Counted from the first letter of the stretch, positions 1-11,150 are shown. The stretch is DNA of 64,000 bases from Lepus europaeus (GCF_033115175.1 NC_084835.1:33375858-33439857); one strand, 5' to 3'. Notes: generated by a model not told the origin, from the letters alone. Made by a program: numbers and translations.

Positions 1-930
1 GCTGTATTTCTCTTTATATCATTCAACGCTATCTGAGTTTATATTCTATATCTCCTTCTTAACTCATTCTCTTTCACTAGAATCTGTAACATGAAGGCCA
101 AGATTTCGTGACCTCCATAAACTCCTAAATAAATGAATAAGTGATGTATAAATCATTGGCTACACAAGCAAATAGTAACGGGATAGAGAGAACAGGAAGT
201 ATGACAAAGAAAGGAGACATCAGTTTAGGTCTGATGCTGGGCACTAAAATGGGTAGTGGGTCAAAAAGTCCGTGTGGAGGCTGCAGGGCCCTGTGAGGAT
301 ACTAAGTTTCTGGATGAAGACAGGTGCCTTTGTTAGTAGCAAGGGGACCACTCTATGCCTACTTGACAGTCTTGACATTTATCTTCTGTTGGCTTCTGAC
401 TGCTTCTGGTTCCATTCTAAGTATCCTTATATTCCAAGTAGCCTTATGTACTGCTGGGGAGCACATGAAGTAGCAGAGGCCAGCATCCCGTTGACTTTAG
501 CCTAGAACACTGTCAGTTTAATTAGCATCTGTATAATTTATTATTTCTATGTCTAATTTAATATTGTGTTGCTGATTTGATGATCAAAGGATTTGTTGGT
601 CATTTTGTATCCATTTAAAACATAATATATGTATCAAGCCATTAAAACTATTATTCCCATGCCTACCCAGCAAGATTATATTGGAGGATAGAGAGACATG
701 GTGGATTGGGTGGCTCTTCTTACTTAAAGTTTCCTTGAAAGATTTTAGTCCCTGGGAAACTTCCAAGAGAACCTGTTTTTATCAGGCCAGTTAAAAAATG
801 AGTGAATTTGATGTGAGATTTTCTAACTTACTCAGTTTTGAATATCTTTCAGAATCAATTCTGAATTCAGAGAATTTTGTCTCTTAATGTAGTCAGAGAT
901 GTGGATTCATGATAATTGTCTATTTGGAAT
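1..930. other. Unique sequence, no gene seen
   Basis: AT-rich sequence with no recognisable repeat and no exon-like open frame. The short frames here (77 codons or fewer) lack splice-site or protein-like support. I see nothing specific to annotate. Confidence 0.6.
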
Positions 931-934
931 AAAA

Positions 935-1060
935 TCTTTAGAATCAAGCAGACTCAACCTCAAATATTTGTTCCTTATTGGTGTAATCTTGGGCAGTATA
1001 CATAATTTCTGAATATCTGTTGTTTTCTTCATCCATAGAGTGGGGACCAAATGGAGTTGA
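935..1060 (+). repeat. MIR SINE fragment (diverged)
   Basis: The order of motifs follows the core and 3' half of the MIR consensus: a degraded GGTTCAAATC-like part, then TAATCTTGGGCAGTA, then TTCTTCATCCATAGAGTGGGG. MIR is an ancient tRNA-derived SINE mobilised by L2 and found across mammals. The copy is heavily diverged, so the ends are approximate. Confidence 0.6.
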
Positions 1061-1176
1061 TTGGCATTTAATTACTTATTTATTGTGCCTTGAATTTTTT
1101 GTGAAAGGAAATGAAATAGAGGTAGATAAATATTCAGTCAAGATTTATTAGTGACTGCCATTTTCTGTGCAGTTTT

Positions 1177-1510
1177 TTTTAAAGTTTTTTTATTTTTTTT
1201 AACTTTTATTTAATGAATATAAATTTCCAATGTACAGCTTATGGATTACAATGGCTTCCCCCTCCCATAACTTCCCTCCCACCCGCAACCCTCCCCTCTC
1301 CCGCTCCCTCTCCCCTTCCATTCACATCAAGATTCATTTTCAATTCTCTTTATATACCAAAGATCAATTTAGTATATATTAAGTAAAGATTTCAACAGTT
1401 TGCACCCACATAGAAACACAAAGTGAAACATACTGTTTGAGTACTAGTTATAGCATTAAATCACAATGTACAGCACATTAAGGACAGAGATCCCACATGA
1501 GAAGCAAGTG
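1177..1510 (-). mobile_element. Rabbit-type LINE-1 3' UTR, 5'-truncated
   Basis: The T-rich start is followed by AACTTTTATTTAATGAATAT, a C/T-rich block (CCTCCCATAACTTCCCTCCC) and TTTGCACCCACATAGA, which is the reverse complement of the end of lagomorph L1. The same modules recur at 31036-32465, giving an internal check. About 330 bases remain and there is no coding part. The copy ends abruptly at the adjoining CSINE tail. Confidence 0.85.
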
Positions 1511-1837
1511 AAAGATTTATTTATTTGTTTGAGAGGCAGTGTTACAGAGAAAGGGAAGACACAGAGAGAGAGAGAGAGGTCTTCCATCTAATGGTTCACT
1601 CCCCAAATGGCTGCAATGGCCAGAGTTGGGCTGATCCAAAGCCAGGAGCCAGGAGCCTACTCCGGGTCTCCCACATGGGTGCAAGGGCTCAAGCACGTGG
1701 GCCATCCTACACTGCTTTCCCATGCCATCAGCAGAGAGCTGGATCAGAAGTGGAGCAGCTGGGACATGAGCTGGCACCCACTCGGGATGCCAGAATCATG
1801 GGCAGTGGCCTTACCTGCTGTGCCACAATGGTAGCCC
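1511..1837 (-). mobile_element. CSINE (group B), minus strand
   Basis: The T-rich tail (AAAGATTTATTTATTTG) is followed by GAGAGGCAG, an AGAGAG stretch, GGTTCACTCCCCAAATGG, AAGCCAGGAGCCAGGAG, GGGCCATCCT and a degraded tRNA-like head ending TGTGCCACAATG. This is a full-length but moderately diverged lagomorph C repeat, an RNA polymerase III SINE mobilised by L1. Its tail abuts the L1 fragment. Confidence 0.9.
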
Positions 1838-1852
1838 TTTCTGTCCAGTTTT

Positions 1853-3604
1853 ATACAGCCTTAGTTTTAGATTTATTTGTAGCTATAGGTTTAGTCTGGT
1901 GTGAAGCCAGATGCCAGAGATCCTAGAACTAAATAAGCCATACACATTGCCCCCACCCTCAGACTAATAGGATGATCAGTGTGCCTGTACCAAAGGAACA
2001 ACACAGTAGATGAAGTACAGAGGTTGAGTTCAAGGAAAAATCTGTTTCCTAAAGGATCTAACGGAAGCTCTAATTCTGTGGGGAGGATTTTGGTGGAGGT
2101 GGGATTGAGGAAGGATCTGTGGAAGAACCTATATTCACATTAGTCCTCAGAAGGCAAGTAGGAATTGGTATTCTGTTTCAAGGAGAGGGCAAGTACACTG
2201 GCTGGCTTGGCAGTGCTGTTCTGAAAAGGCCAGCATTATCCAAAACCTTGGGCTTCCCAGACACCTAGCTACTTTCCAAGGGCAACTTCCAGTCAGGCCA
2301 TTAGAGATGTTGCTGTTGTTTTAGAGAGTTGGCTCAAGATTCCCCGTGACAACGTATGCCACACTCAATTTCAGAAATCCTTGTCCTTATTGATTTTCTA
2401 TCCATCCTGAAGGCAAGTATACTCAAGGAAGTTTACAGTGACCAATAATGACAGTCCGGGTATGCTTCCCTCAGGAGCTGGGCCATTTCCAAAATGTGTC
2501 GTGTCTCATCATTCACTAGCGACAATTTCTTTTAGATGTCTTACCCTGGTCTTTCAGGATGTCAGGCATTTTCAGAATATGAGCATTTGGCATGAGCTAA
2601 ATCCAAATCTTCTGATCCTCTTAATGTTTTAACAATTTACTGTCTTTTTATTGATAACCTACATAGAGTTAGTAGATTTGGTCTCATCATGACACTCCAA
2701 CCTTGTTCAGAAGAAAATGGGAGTATTCCTTTTAAAAAGCAAAAAATCTTGTGCTTGGCCCTGGCCAGATTTGGCACAGTCTTCCTGGGCTGCTGTTGTA
2801 GAAACCAACTACGTCCTAACTTGCCGTCAGTATAGAATGGGAACTCCACATGATTTGTAGAATTCCAGGTAGCTGATGCTCTCTGGAGAGTGGCCAGGAT
2901 TTCCCGTAGAAAATGTGGAAATCATTTCCCTCTGTCTCTTCCACTTGGGGAGGCTATTACACTCAGCAGAACCCTGAGAAACCAGCCCTGTGATCTGGAT
3001 TTGTGATGCTTTTTATTCCTTCAGTTATTCTAGGAATAGTCTCTAAATCTAAACTATGGCCTTATGTTCTGGTCACTGAACAACAGTTTTTAGGACATGC
3101 ATTTACTGTCTGATAAGTGCTATGGTGTCTCTTGTTGTCTAAATAAACCCTTGTTACATCATAATTCCTTCACAGTTGCTCAAATCTAGATTCTGGTATC
3201 TTCCCCATGCAGGTGGAATGAGAGCAGCTCTTGAAAGAGTCAGGCAGGGCTTCTTAAATCAGTGATTCATTTTGTAGCCTGGAGCTTAATATAATCTTCC
3301 CTCTGCATGAGCCATTGAACTTTTAGAATTTCAGATCTGAATTAGAAAAGGAATTATCAGAACAGTCATATGTTCAGCTCTTACTAGGCTTTGCCAGACT
3401 CTCTTTATGCTGGAAGAAAGAAGAGGCAAGATTTTTCTTTTGTAGCTGTTACTCCTCTGTTAGGTCTCTCTTGTCCATAATCAAGGGCACTGACAAGCAT
3501 TAGCAAGCATTTTCTACGAATTTATTGCTTACTAGGTGATTTTGCACTCATTCCCCTTGTTATCCCTCTAGCTAGTCTCTGAACTTGATACTTTAATTAT
3601 TACT
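1853..3604. other. Unique sequence, no gene seen
   Basis: About 1.75 kb with no repeat I can name and no supported exon. Reading frames are 70 codons or fewer and lack coding character. A few MIR-like words are too weak to call. Confidence 0.55.
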
Positions 3605-3930
3605 ATTTTTCAAAGATTGATTTTTTGAGAGGCGTAGTTAGAGAAAGAGACAGAATGTGTGTGTGTGAGAGAGAGAGAAATCTTCCATCAACTGGTTCCC
3701 TCCTCTAGTGGCCTTAAAGGCCAAGGCTGGGCCAGACTGAAGCCAAGAACTACCTCCAGGTCTCCCGATTGGGTGCAGGTGCCCAAGGACTTAGGCCATC
3801 ATCTGCATTCCCAAGTGAATTAGCAGGGAGTTGCATCAGAATTGGAGCAGCTGGGACTCGAACCACTGGTTTTATAGAATGCCAACATTGCAGGCGGTGG
3901 CCCTACCCACTATGCCACAATGCCAACCCC
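3605..3930 (-). mobile_element. CSINE (group C, old), minus strand
   Basis: It begins CAAAGATTGATTTTTTGAGAGGC and runs through a short (TG)n/(GA)n stretch, AAGCCAAGAAC, GGTCTCCCGATTGGG, TTAGGCCATC and GGAGCAGCTGGGACTCGAACC, ending TATGCCACAATGCCAACCCC. Many substitutions place it among the older copies. Direct repeats are no longer clear. Confidence 0.85.
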
Positions 3931-3999
3931 AGTTATTATAATTGTAGAGGTGAGAAAACAGAAACATGGGAAGGTGGCTAAGTTATTACTCAAGTGTAT

Positions 4000-4200
4000 T
4001 AGTTTGGATTCATTTGATTGCAAAGCCAGAAGCACAAATCCACCTGAGTTTATGGGGGGTTAGGGAATGTATTGAGGTCCAGGTCCAGGATTCACCTCGA
4101 ATCCAGGTGCTCACGTGATGTTGTCAGACTTACCCTCTAAGTCTGGGTTCCGTTTTCTCTGTGTCAGCTTCTTTCTCAGCACATTGTTCCCGTACCATGT
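4000..4200 (+). repeat. Old interspersed repeat of unassigned family, copy 1
   Basis: A run of AGAAGCACAAATCCACCTGAG, GGGAATGTATTGAGGTCC, ATCCAGGTGCTCAC, ATGTTGTCAGACTTA and TTTTCTCTGTGTCAGC resembles copies at 23545-23890 and 35250-35420 in word order and spacing. I recognise this as an old mammalian repeat but cannot assign its family with certainty. Confidence 0.45.
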
Positions 4201-4594
4201 GGGGCTGGTCTTTTATAGCTTCAAGCTATGTCTTACCAATTTACAAACACAGCAGAAAGACATCTCCCAATTATTTTACCCAAATTCCCAGACTGGCCTA
4301 GAGTGTTTCTTTGGTGTACTGCACCTGACACCGTGCCCAGGGAATGCAGCGTTTCAGTGGGCAGGCCCCAGTATGGGGCGAGGTCAGCCCTACAAAATGA
4401 TGTGAGTTGAGAGCAAGGGAAGCATGGTGCTGTTCACAACAGGATGCAGACAATCCCCAGCCCTCTTCTGTACCAGGTTAGATCACTCATAAGCAGAAGA
4501 CAAGGCTGAAACCCCAGGCTGGCACTACCTATGGAGGACATTGACATGCTGGGGACTTCTGTGACAGATCCAAAGAAAATCTGGAGACCACACT
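4201..4594. other. Unique sequence, no gene seen
   Basis: Spacer between an old repeat and a young CSINE. A 96-codon frame (4115-4405) starts inside the repeat, shows no conserved-looking motif and is best read as chance. Confidence 0.55.
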
Positions 4595-4606
4595 CAGCAC
4601 AGGGTC

Positions 4607-4950
4607 CTATTTTAATTTTTTTTTAATTTTAATTTTTTTTTGACAGGCAAAGTTATTAAGAGAGAGAGAGAGAAAGGTCTTCCGTTTCCGTTGGTTCACC
4701 CCCCAAATGGCTGCTAAGGCCGGCACGCTGCGCCGATCTGAAGCCAGGAGCCAGGTGTTTCCTCCTGGTCTCCCATGCGGGTGCAGGGCCCAAGCACTTG
4801 GGCCATCCTCCACTGCCTTCCCGGGCCACAGCGGAGAGCTGGACTGGAAGAGGAGCAGCCAGGACTAGAACCCGGTGCCCCAATCAGGACTAGAACCCGG
4901 GGTGCAGGCGCCGCAGGTAGAGGATTAGCCAAGTAAGCTGCGGTGCTGGC
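4607..4950 (-). mobile_element. CSINE (group A, young), minus strand
   Basis: The T-rich tail plus GACAGGCAAAGTTATTAAG leads to a near-consensus body with GGCCATCCTCCACTGCC and a GC-rich tRNA-like head. A 12-base TSD, CAGCACAG(G/A)GTC, flanks it at 4595-4606 and 4951-4962. The head contains two GGACTAGAACCCGG motifs (4860-4875 and 4886-4901), so the pol III B-box-like motif is duplicated. Confidence 0.93.
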
Positions 4951-4962
4951 CAGCACAGAGTC

Positions 4963-5334
4963 TTAAACTGTGCTCTTTGATCCCCAATCCTTAGACCATT
5001 TAACCATTAGACTATTTGAATATTCTTGATTCCATGTATACATTATGTATCTAAATAAATACGACATATATCACAACTTGTTTGCATAGTTACTTTTTAA
5101 ACACACATGTATATTGCTGTGATTACTAAAGTGTAAATTCATTTCACTGCATCATTGAATTTTCAGTGGTTTTTGGTCTTTATGTATATTCTTAATATAT
5201 ATAAAAATCCATCTGTTATCCTGTGCAGGGTTTACAGAAAATTTCCCTCCCTAAATGGGAATTTCTAGGTTCAAAGTACTTAGGAAGACCCAGGTAATTA
5301 CAGGATCACCAGTACAAGGGTTAGGAGCTCATGT
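4963..5334. other. Unique AT-rich sequence
   Basis: No gene, exon signal or named repeat seen. The stretch is AT-rich, with TATATA runs near 5190-5205. Confidence 0.5.
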
Positions 5335-5410
5335 TTGCCACTATTTACAGTGACCAGATTCTCTTTGGGCCTCAGTTTTCTGCTCTGTACTATAGGGTTG
5401 GAGTGTCCTG
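5335..5410 (+). repeat. MIR fragment (3' core)
   Basis: GGGCCTCAGTTTTCTGCTCTG followed by TATAGGGTTGG matches the MIR segment around CCTCAGTTTCCTCATCTGTAA. The fragment is short and diverged. Confidence 0.55.
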
Positions 5411-5795
5411 TCTACACAAGCTTGTAATGGCATTCCTGCATTGCAAAGGAAACATAACTGTCATGAAATATATTTTTGGAAACTTATAAGAAATCATTGA
5501 TATTTTATTTTTACTTCACTCCATATTCCAGGATGCTGCTCTTAATGTGTTCTGTAAACCACTAATGGCCCAATTGTTGTCAAATGTGCATGTCCATTTA
5601 TAATATAATTGTGCTGATCAATGAAGGGCTATCCTCTATGATGAACCAGGGATTTACAGTATTTTTAAAAAGACTGCCTTCTCTCAAGGGTGTATCATCC
5701 AGGAAGCATACGTTATCTTATGTCACAAACACATGAGTGACTGTAAGATGTGATCAACTATTAATAATTTATGTTTAATTTTCTAGAGTGAATGT
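5411..5795. other. Unique AT-rich sequence
   Basis: No gene or recognisable repeat seen. The 3' part may contain further degraded LINE sequence continuous with the next feature. Confidence 0.45.
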
Positions 5796-5799
5796 AGCC

Positions 5800-6640
5800 A
5801 AAATGTACTTTGGATATATTTTCTCAAACTGAGCGTATTGTGAAACCAATACCCATATCAAGACACAGGACATCAACAGTTCTTAAGAAGCGTACTTCAT
5901 AACACCTTTTCCCTTTCTCTAGAGTATAACCAGTACCTTAATTTCCAACAGCAAAAATACTTTTCAACCATTTCTTTAATAGTGAAACTCATTTTGCTTC
6001 TGGTATTTTTTTCCTGAATATTGCATTTGAAAGAGTTACCCATTTTGTTGTGTACAGTGACAAAAGGGGCCTTTTTAATGCTGTATAGTATTTCATTGTG
6101 TGTTGGCAGCTATGTTTCATAGTCCATCCATTCAATTCCTGTGTGTTTGTGTGCAGCTGTTCCAAATAGTTCTGCTACTGACATATATAGGCATTTGGGT
6201 GAGCACATGTATGCAATTCTATTGGATTCTAAAGAATGTGTAAATTTAGTTGATACTAACAAAATTTGTCAAAGCAGTTGTGACAATTTATGTTTCATTC
6301 ACCTGTGTAAGAAAACTTTTATTTCTTCCACATACTATCTTTTTAATTTTAGCCATTGTAGTGGATTTGTCTAGTTTAATTTGGCAATTTGAATTCTGGT
6401 CTTAATTTACATTTGTATGATAAATAATACAGTTAAATAACTTCTCATACATGTAGTGGCCATTTGGATATCTTCTCTGGGGAAAATTAACTTAAAGTGT
6501 ATTGTTTATTTTTTATTGAAATTACTATCTTTTCTTAATGGTTTGTAGTAAGTAGTCAACCATTTGCTGTGCCTATTTTATTGTTAGGAATTTTTTCTAA
6601 GATTCAATATTTGTTGATTAATATAGGATCCATTAAATGG
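5800..6640 (-). mobile_element. Ancient L1M-type LINE 3' end, minus strand
   Basis: Reverse-complement L1M 3' UTR modules appear in order: GCTGTATAGTATTTCATTGTG, CATAGTCCATCCATTCA, GCAGCTGTTCCAAATAG, GGCATTTGGGTGAGCACATG, TTAATTTACATTTGTATGAT, and CATGTAGTGGCCATTTGGATATC. Divergence is high and no reading frame survives. This is an old fossil shared widely among placentals. Confidence 0.75.
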
Positions 6641-6679
6641 CTCCTGATAATTACTTCATTTCATTGATGATCAGTTCTC

Positions 6680-7058
6680 CAGACAGAACATTTATTTAAC
6701 ACCTATATTTGAATGGCAATGCTTGCTAATAGATACACACTGATAAACACAAAACAGATGTGGTTCCCATCTACCTGGCATTGACAATCAGACAGTGAAC
6801 AAATCTATGCCTAGTATAAATCATGGCCAATCACAAACGTGCCAGGAAGAATTCAGACTGGATGGAGAAATACAAAGTAAGGGTTTCTTTTCCATTCCAA
6901 ATACTCATTTGTTCTTTAATCCGAGACTGGAAGACCAAGAAAGACACTAGGCAAAAAGCAATAGAAAGACGCTGTGGGCAGATATAATAGCATGTGCTGT
7001 TCCCTGAGGCAGGAAAATGAGTTGTTTGTTCAAATACTTGAAAGGAGGCTGTGCATCC
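6680..7058 (+). repeat. Ancient mammalian interspersed repeat (unassigned), copy 1
   Basis: It starts with ACATTTATTTAACACCTATA (a degraded GAGCACCTACTATGTGCC motif), continues through AATAGATACACACTGATAAAC and GTGGTTCCCATCTACC, and ends with CCTGAGGCAGGAAAATGAG, TTCAAATACTTGAAAGGAGG. Related segments lie at 20818-20920, 30310-31020 and 46890-47035. The family name is left open. Confidence 0.5.
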
Positions 7059-7060
7059 AG

Positions 7061-7260
7061 AGCTGGGGTTGGCAAACTTGGGCTGTAAATGACCAAATAA
7101 AAACTAGCTTATGCTTTGCAGGCCAGATGGTCTCTGTTGCAGTTGCTCACTTCTGCATCCAAGCATTCGTGGGCAACATGCAAACAAATGGGCATGGCTG
7201 TGTTCCAGTAAAACTTTATTGACAAAACCAGAAAGTGGGCCAAATTTAGCAATCCCTAGT
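7061..7260 (+). mobile_element. MER1-like hAT-Charlie MITE
   Basis: The copy is nearly complete: terminal GGGGTTGGCAAACTTGGGCTG, then GCTTTGCAGGCCAGATGGTC, ATGGGCATGGCTGTGTTCC, AGTAAAACTTTATTGACAAA and the opposite end GCAATCCCTAG. The terminal bases form a degraded inverted repeat (GGGGTTGGCAAAC versus AGCAATCCCTA). It is a non-autonomous DNA transposon with no coding capacity. Confidence 0.8.
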
Positions 7261-8455
7261 GTAGATCACAGAGGAAAATGTCAGTCTTTTTTTTCTTAAA
7301 AACCACATTGGGCTCCTTATGAGCCATCCAGCTTCCACTTTTCCATGCAATAATCTGTTCTGTGCACAGTATCCAGAACAGTGCTTGAAAGTTAATACTT
7401 GCAAGATGATGAAGCTCGTCTCTCAGTGAAACTTTCCAGAATGTTCTTGTTGAACATAGATGAAAATCTAAATCTGAGATGGGCTTGGGCTAGGTGGTAC
7501 AGGGTTTGTAAGCCACTGGGAGCATCCTGGATTTTAGAGTGAAACACTGACCTTCCCTTTGTACCTGGGCACTTGAGATCTAGTGATTGCTCTGAGGATA
7601 GAAGGAAAGAGAAGTGATGTTAGATAAATTAAGATCCCAGCTACTCTTTAGCTAAGACCAATCGCTCCCTCCTCTTGAAATCCACACATACCTTACTTTG
7701 TACATGTATCATTGTCTGTCTTCTATAACATAGAATAAGCTCTCCAATTGGTTTCCTTTGTCTGATTTGGCCTGATATCCATGATCCAGCAGCAGATGTG
7801 AGGTATTTGCTGAGTGGATGATTAGTACTTGTACTTTACCTCTTCATTTGTAGTAAATAGGTGAGTAAATGAACTGAGTTTTGAAGAAAGTGGTACCAAA
7901 ATGATCGTAGAGTTCCAAGCCAGAGTGATCATGGATAGGTGTGCTATCAGAAACTAGCCAGTCAGGAGAAGGGTCCTGATGTACCAGGCAGGTTGGGTCA
8001 GCGGTGCCAAGGGGACAGGTAAGAAATAGAGCCCACAGCTTGGGAGTGAGATCTAGATTGGGTCCATATATCAGGAGTAAAAGAGTTAAAGTTAGAATGG
8101 ATTGGCTCCCGAGATACACAGAGAAAGATGGCCCAAAGACAAATAGTATGTTTAAACCTGAGAAGAGAATGGTAGAAAGCTCCCCATGAATGGCAAAAAT
8201 TGGATAAGCACAAGATTTTAAAGATTTCTCAATAATGAAGTATTCAATAGGAATGAAAAGCTGAATAGACCCTCAAGGTAAATGGTACAGTTATGCATTG
8301 ACCTTGGCATGAAGTCACATGAAAACTTAGGAAATAATGGGCAAACCTTATTAACTTAGATTCTCAACAAGGTATTGAGTTTTTAAAAGAAAAAAATCAC
8401 ACTCTCCTTTCTATGCTAAAATGTGAAAGAGCATATAACAATATAGTTTTAAAAA
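7261..8455. other. Unique sequence, no gene seen
   Basis: About 1.2 kb without a recognised repeat. The overlapping short frames at 7844-8213 share no plausible protein and have no splice support. Confidence 0.55.
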
Positions 8456-8459
8456 ACTA

Positions 8460-8665
8460 GATTTGTAATCAGGTAGGACTTGGGTTTAGGTGCTGACCCT
8501 ACTCCTCACCAGTTATTTAACCTTAAACACCTGTCTTAACTGCTCTAGCTATGGTCTCCACACCCGTAAAGTAGGGGTGATAACGGTACTTTTTTGGAAG
8601 CAGGTTGTGAGGACTAAATGAATTGTAATGTATTTAAAAACCTCTGGCACCTGCTGGACACAAAG
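8460..8665 (+). repeat. MIR SINE, near full length
   Basis: Consensus order is kept: GGACTTGGGTTTAGG, CTACTCCTCACCAGTTATTTAACCTTA, CCCGTAAAGTAGGGGTGATAACGGTAC, GTTGTGAGGACTAAATGAA and the L2-like end CCTCTGGCACCTGCTGG. This is one of the clearest MIR copies in the window. Confidence 0.8.
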
Positions 8666-8799
8666 AAATAGATGTTAGCAATTGTGACTTTAAAAGCATG
8701 TTGATCATCATCTGGGCAGTGAACTCTACTTCTAGAAGTCCATAATTAGCATAGGCCAATCATCATTAAGGTGTGGCCATGCAGCAAGGTGGTCAGGAT

Positions 8800-8960
8800 A
8801 GACTCCTAGCCCTGCCTCCAACAGCTGAGCAAGCTGTACAGTTTCTCCACCTGCAAGTTGGGGACTTCATAACATTTCCTTCCTGAGAACTGGAGTTCCT
8901 GCTTTCAGGCTCTTAAAATAGTTCCAGTTCCATAGATGACTTCTCAGTAAATATTGTTTT
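8800..8960 (+). repeat. Possible MIR fragment
   Basis: AGCTGAGCAAGC, TTTCTCCACCTGCAAGTTGGGG and CTTCTCAGTAAATATTG are spaced as in the MIR core and 3' end. Divergence is high and the call is tentative. Confidence 0.4.
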
Positions 8961-9675
8961 ATAATTTTTATCACGATTACTCTTATTGGGAATGTAATGA
9001 TTTGACAGCAAGACACAATGCAAATTTTATTTAGTTCCTGTCTGAGAGATCATCTTGGGAATACATCAATAGGGATTATCATAAAATTTAATATCCCACA
9101 CTCAACAGATTCTGTTCTTAGAAGTTCATAAATTTGTCCACATTCAGGTAGCCAGGTTAGCAGCACATTGCAATGGACCACTTGCACCAGGAACGAACTT
9201 CCACAACTGTGCCTCCGTTGTTCTCATCTTGTCCAACTGCGAATCCTCTTATTTTTGAGGTCTACCCTCTCCCCTACCCAGTGGTAGGAGCTGCCTTCAG
9301 CTCCTGGGAAGATTTAGACAGTGGTCCATGAGGAGTTAGCTCACAGCAGCGTGGAAGACCCCATACTGGGCCACAGGGAACTTGCGGGGCATGCAGGAGC
9401 AAGGCCAGACTGGCAGGTCTGCATGGAATACTGATTTCGGGGGAGACCACAGAAATGAGCCTCCAGCATGGAGAGCATTGTTAGGAAAAACTTGTCCCGG
9501 AAGGAGGATATTTAAAGAGCATCTTGACAGGGATAACAGATGAAGAATGGCAGAGAAGGAGCTGGGCACAGTGTCAGCAAACAGCAGGTTGCAACTTCCT
9601 GTCTGGACGAGACCTGCCACGCCCATTCACGAGAGGAGAGCATAGAGCCATCTCAGCTGCACTGGTGAAGATGAA
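8961..9675. other. Unique sequence, no gene seen
   Basis: No named repeat. A minus-strand 96-codon frame (9336-9626) has no domain-like pattern and no splice support. Confidence 0.5.
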
Positions 9676-9679
9676 AGAC

Positions 9680-9835
9680 AGTCGCAGCTCTAGTCTGGCC
9701 TCTGCTGCTTGCTTGTTATGAGAGTTCTCCAGGCATCAGCTTTCTTACTGTAAAATGGGAATAACAGATTTGACCTCCTAGGGTTGTCGGTGAAGTACCC
9801 TAAAGAGAGTTCGATGCATCTGTCTGCAGTTGCCA
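9680..9835 (+). repeat. MIR SINE fragment
   Basis: CTGGCCTCTGCTGCTTGCTTGTTATG is followed by CAGCTTTCTTACTGTAAAATGGG, AATAACAG and CCTAGGGTTGTCGGTGAAG, which is the MIR core and 3' order. Confidence 0.7.
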
Positions 9836-9934
9836 CCATTATTGTCCCAGCATCGTTGCTAAGAGGGTTGAGTGGTAGAAGGAGCCTTAGTTCTAGAAAA
9901 GGCACACAGTGGGAAGCCAACAGTGTGTTGGTTT

Positions 9935-10122
9935 TAAGCAGGGAACTTAAAGTCAGGCCAGTCTGTGCCCAGATCCCACTTCTCAAGTTACTTGTCACTC
10001 AAGGCCACAGTTTTCTCACCTGAAAACTGGGAACGGTAATCATATCATGCTCACACTATTAAGACGAGCATTTAGCACAGTGCCTGTGGCTATCAGGGGT
10101 TCCATAAATAATAGGCATTATT
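9935..10122 (+). repeat. MIR SINE fragment
   Basis: AAAGTCAGGCCAGTCTGTG, CTTGTCACTCAAGGCCACAG, TTTTCTCACCTGAAAACTGGG, GCATTTAGCACAGTGCCTG and CCATAAATAATAGGCATTATT match MIR through its 3' end. It supplies the C-terminal part of a chance 146-codon minus-strand frame (10093-10533). Confidence 0.78.
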
Positions 10123-11150
10123 AAAAATGAGACCTGAAACATTATTCACAGCTGGACTTGAGCTCTTCATGGAAATGTAGAGGCCTGGGGCAGAGCAGGA
10201 GGAATCAGGGCTTGCAAAATTAGATCTACAAAAGGCAAGATTTGGAAAGGCCTGGTTCTGTATTTTATTGGTTGGCCTCTTTCTCTGTCTGCAGGCTGCA
10301 AAATAATATTCAAAATGAATGTAACATTTATGGTAATTACGAGGGCTGTGTGACCGTATGTTATTGCTGAGCAGATGATGGAAGGAGAGATGAAGGGAGA
10401 ATTGAATGGGGTATACAACATGGTTTTCAGGATCACAATGACCCCTGGAACCATACAGAAGACAGTGAGGGGTATCGTATGCCCTAGGTTTGGGATAACT
10501 ATTCCTCATCCCCTTGCGACTCACACAAAACACTTTGTCATCATTGACGGGGAAAGGAAAGATTCATAAGGGAATTAATAAACAAGCCCAAGAAAATTCT
10601 TGTCTACCTTTTAATTATAGAAGAGTGATTGCTATGCTAATCATAATCAGCATCAAGGTCAAAAGTTTCCACCACTCTGGAATGAACATTTAGAAAATAG
10701 ATTAGCCAGAATATCAGTACTATTTCTGAACTCCCAGCTCATGTGGCTTGAAATAGTTTGCTGTATCTTTGAAACATATAATGCTAAAACACTGACTGAG
10801 CAAACATCTCCCCTAAAAGCCACCAATGTCTCCAACAGAAGGGGATCATTAGGAGACCCATGAATCTGTGTTGTTAATTCAGCTGCTCAGGTAAAGGCAG
10901 GTACTCTGTTGTCTTAAGCGAGACCTTGCTTCATTTCTGGCAGATACCACTACAGGATATATGGAAAATACTTCGATGTCTAGTAATGTGAGTAATGAAA
11001 TATAAATGTTTTGGAGCTACTAATTCATTTTGTTTCCTCCTGACCATTGTTGTCTACATTAAAAATAAAATATCCCTTTAAGATCTCTCTGTGGATTAAT
11101 AAAACCAGGCCCCTACCTCACACCCTATAAAATAATACACTCCAGTTATT
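10123..11150. other. Repeat-free AT-rich sequence; weak regulatory candidate
   Basis: About 1 kb without a recognised repeat. The part near 10560-10700 is TAAT-rich, including an octamer-like ATGCTAAT followed by CATAATCAGCATCAAGGTC. The 146-codon frame overlapping its start has no recognisable domain and partly overlaps a MIR, so I do not call it a gene. Confidence 0.4.

Larger units (their letters stand above)
1162..1852 (-). mobile_element. CSINE-L1 composite flanked by one pair of direct repeats
   Basis: A near-identical 15-base direct repeat, TTTCTGT(G/C)CAGTTTT, lies at 1162-1176 and 1838-1852. It encloses an L1 3' end and a CSINE in the same (minus) orientation. Read on the minus strand the order is CSINE head, CSINE tail, L1 3' UTR, poly-A. 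One TSD around both parts suggests they arrived together. Candidate routes are a chimeric retrotransposition by template switching, or a 5'-truncated L1 whose source already carried the CSINE. A chance match of flanking bases is the alternative. Confidence 0.5.

Noticed and set aside
1525-1926. 133-codon frame starting in a CSINE
   Set aside because: It reads through a CSINE and into flanking sequence, a typical SINE artefact.
10093-10533. 146-codon minus-strand frame
   Set aside because: Its C-terminal part overlaps a MIR 3' end, and no protein family or splice support is visible.
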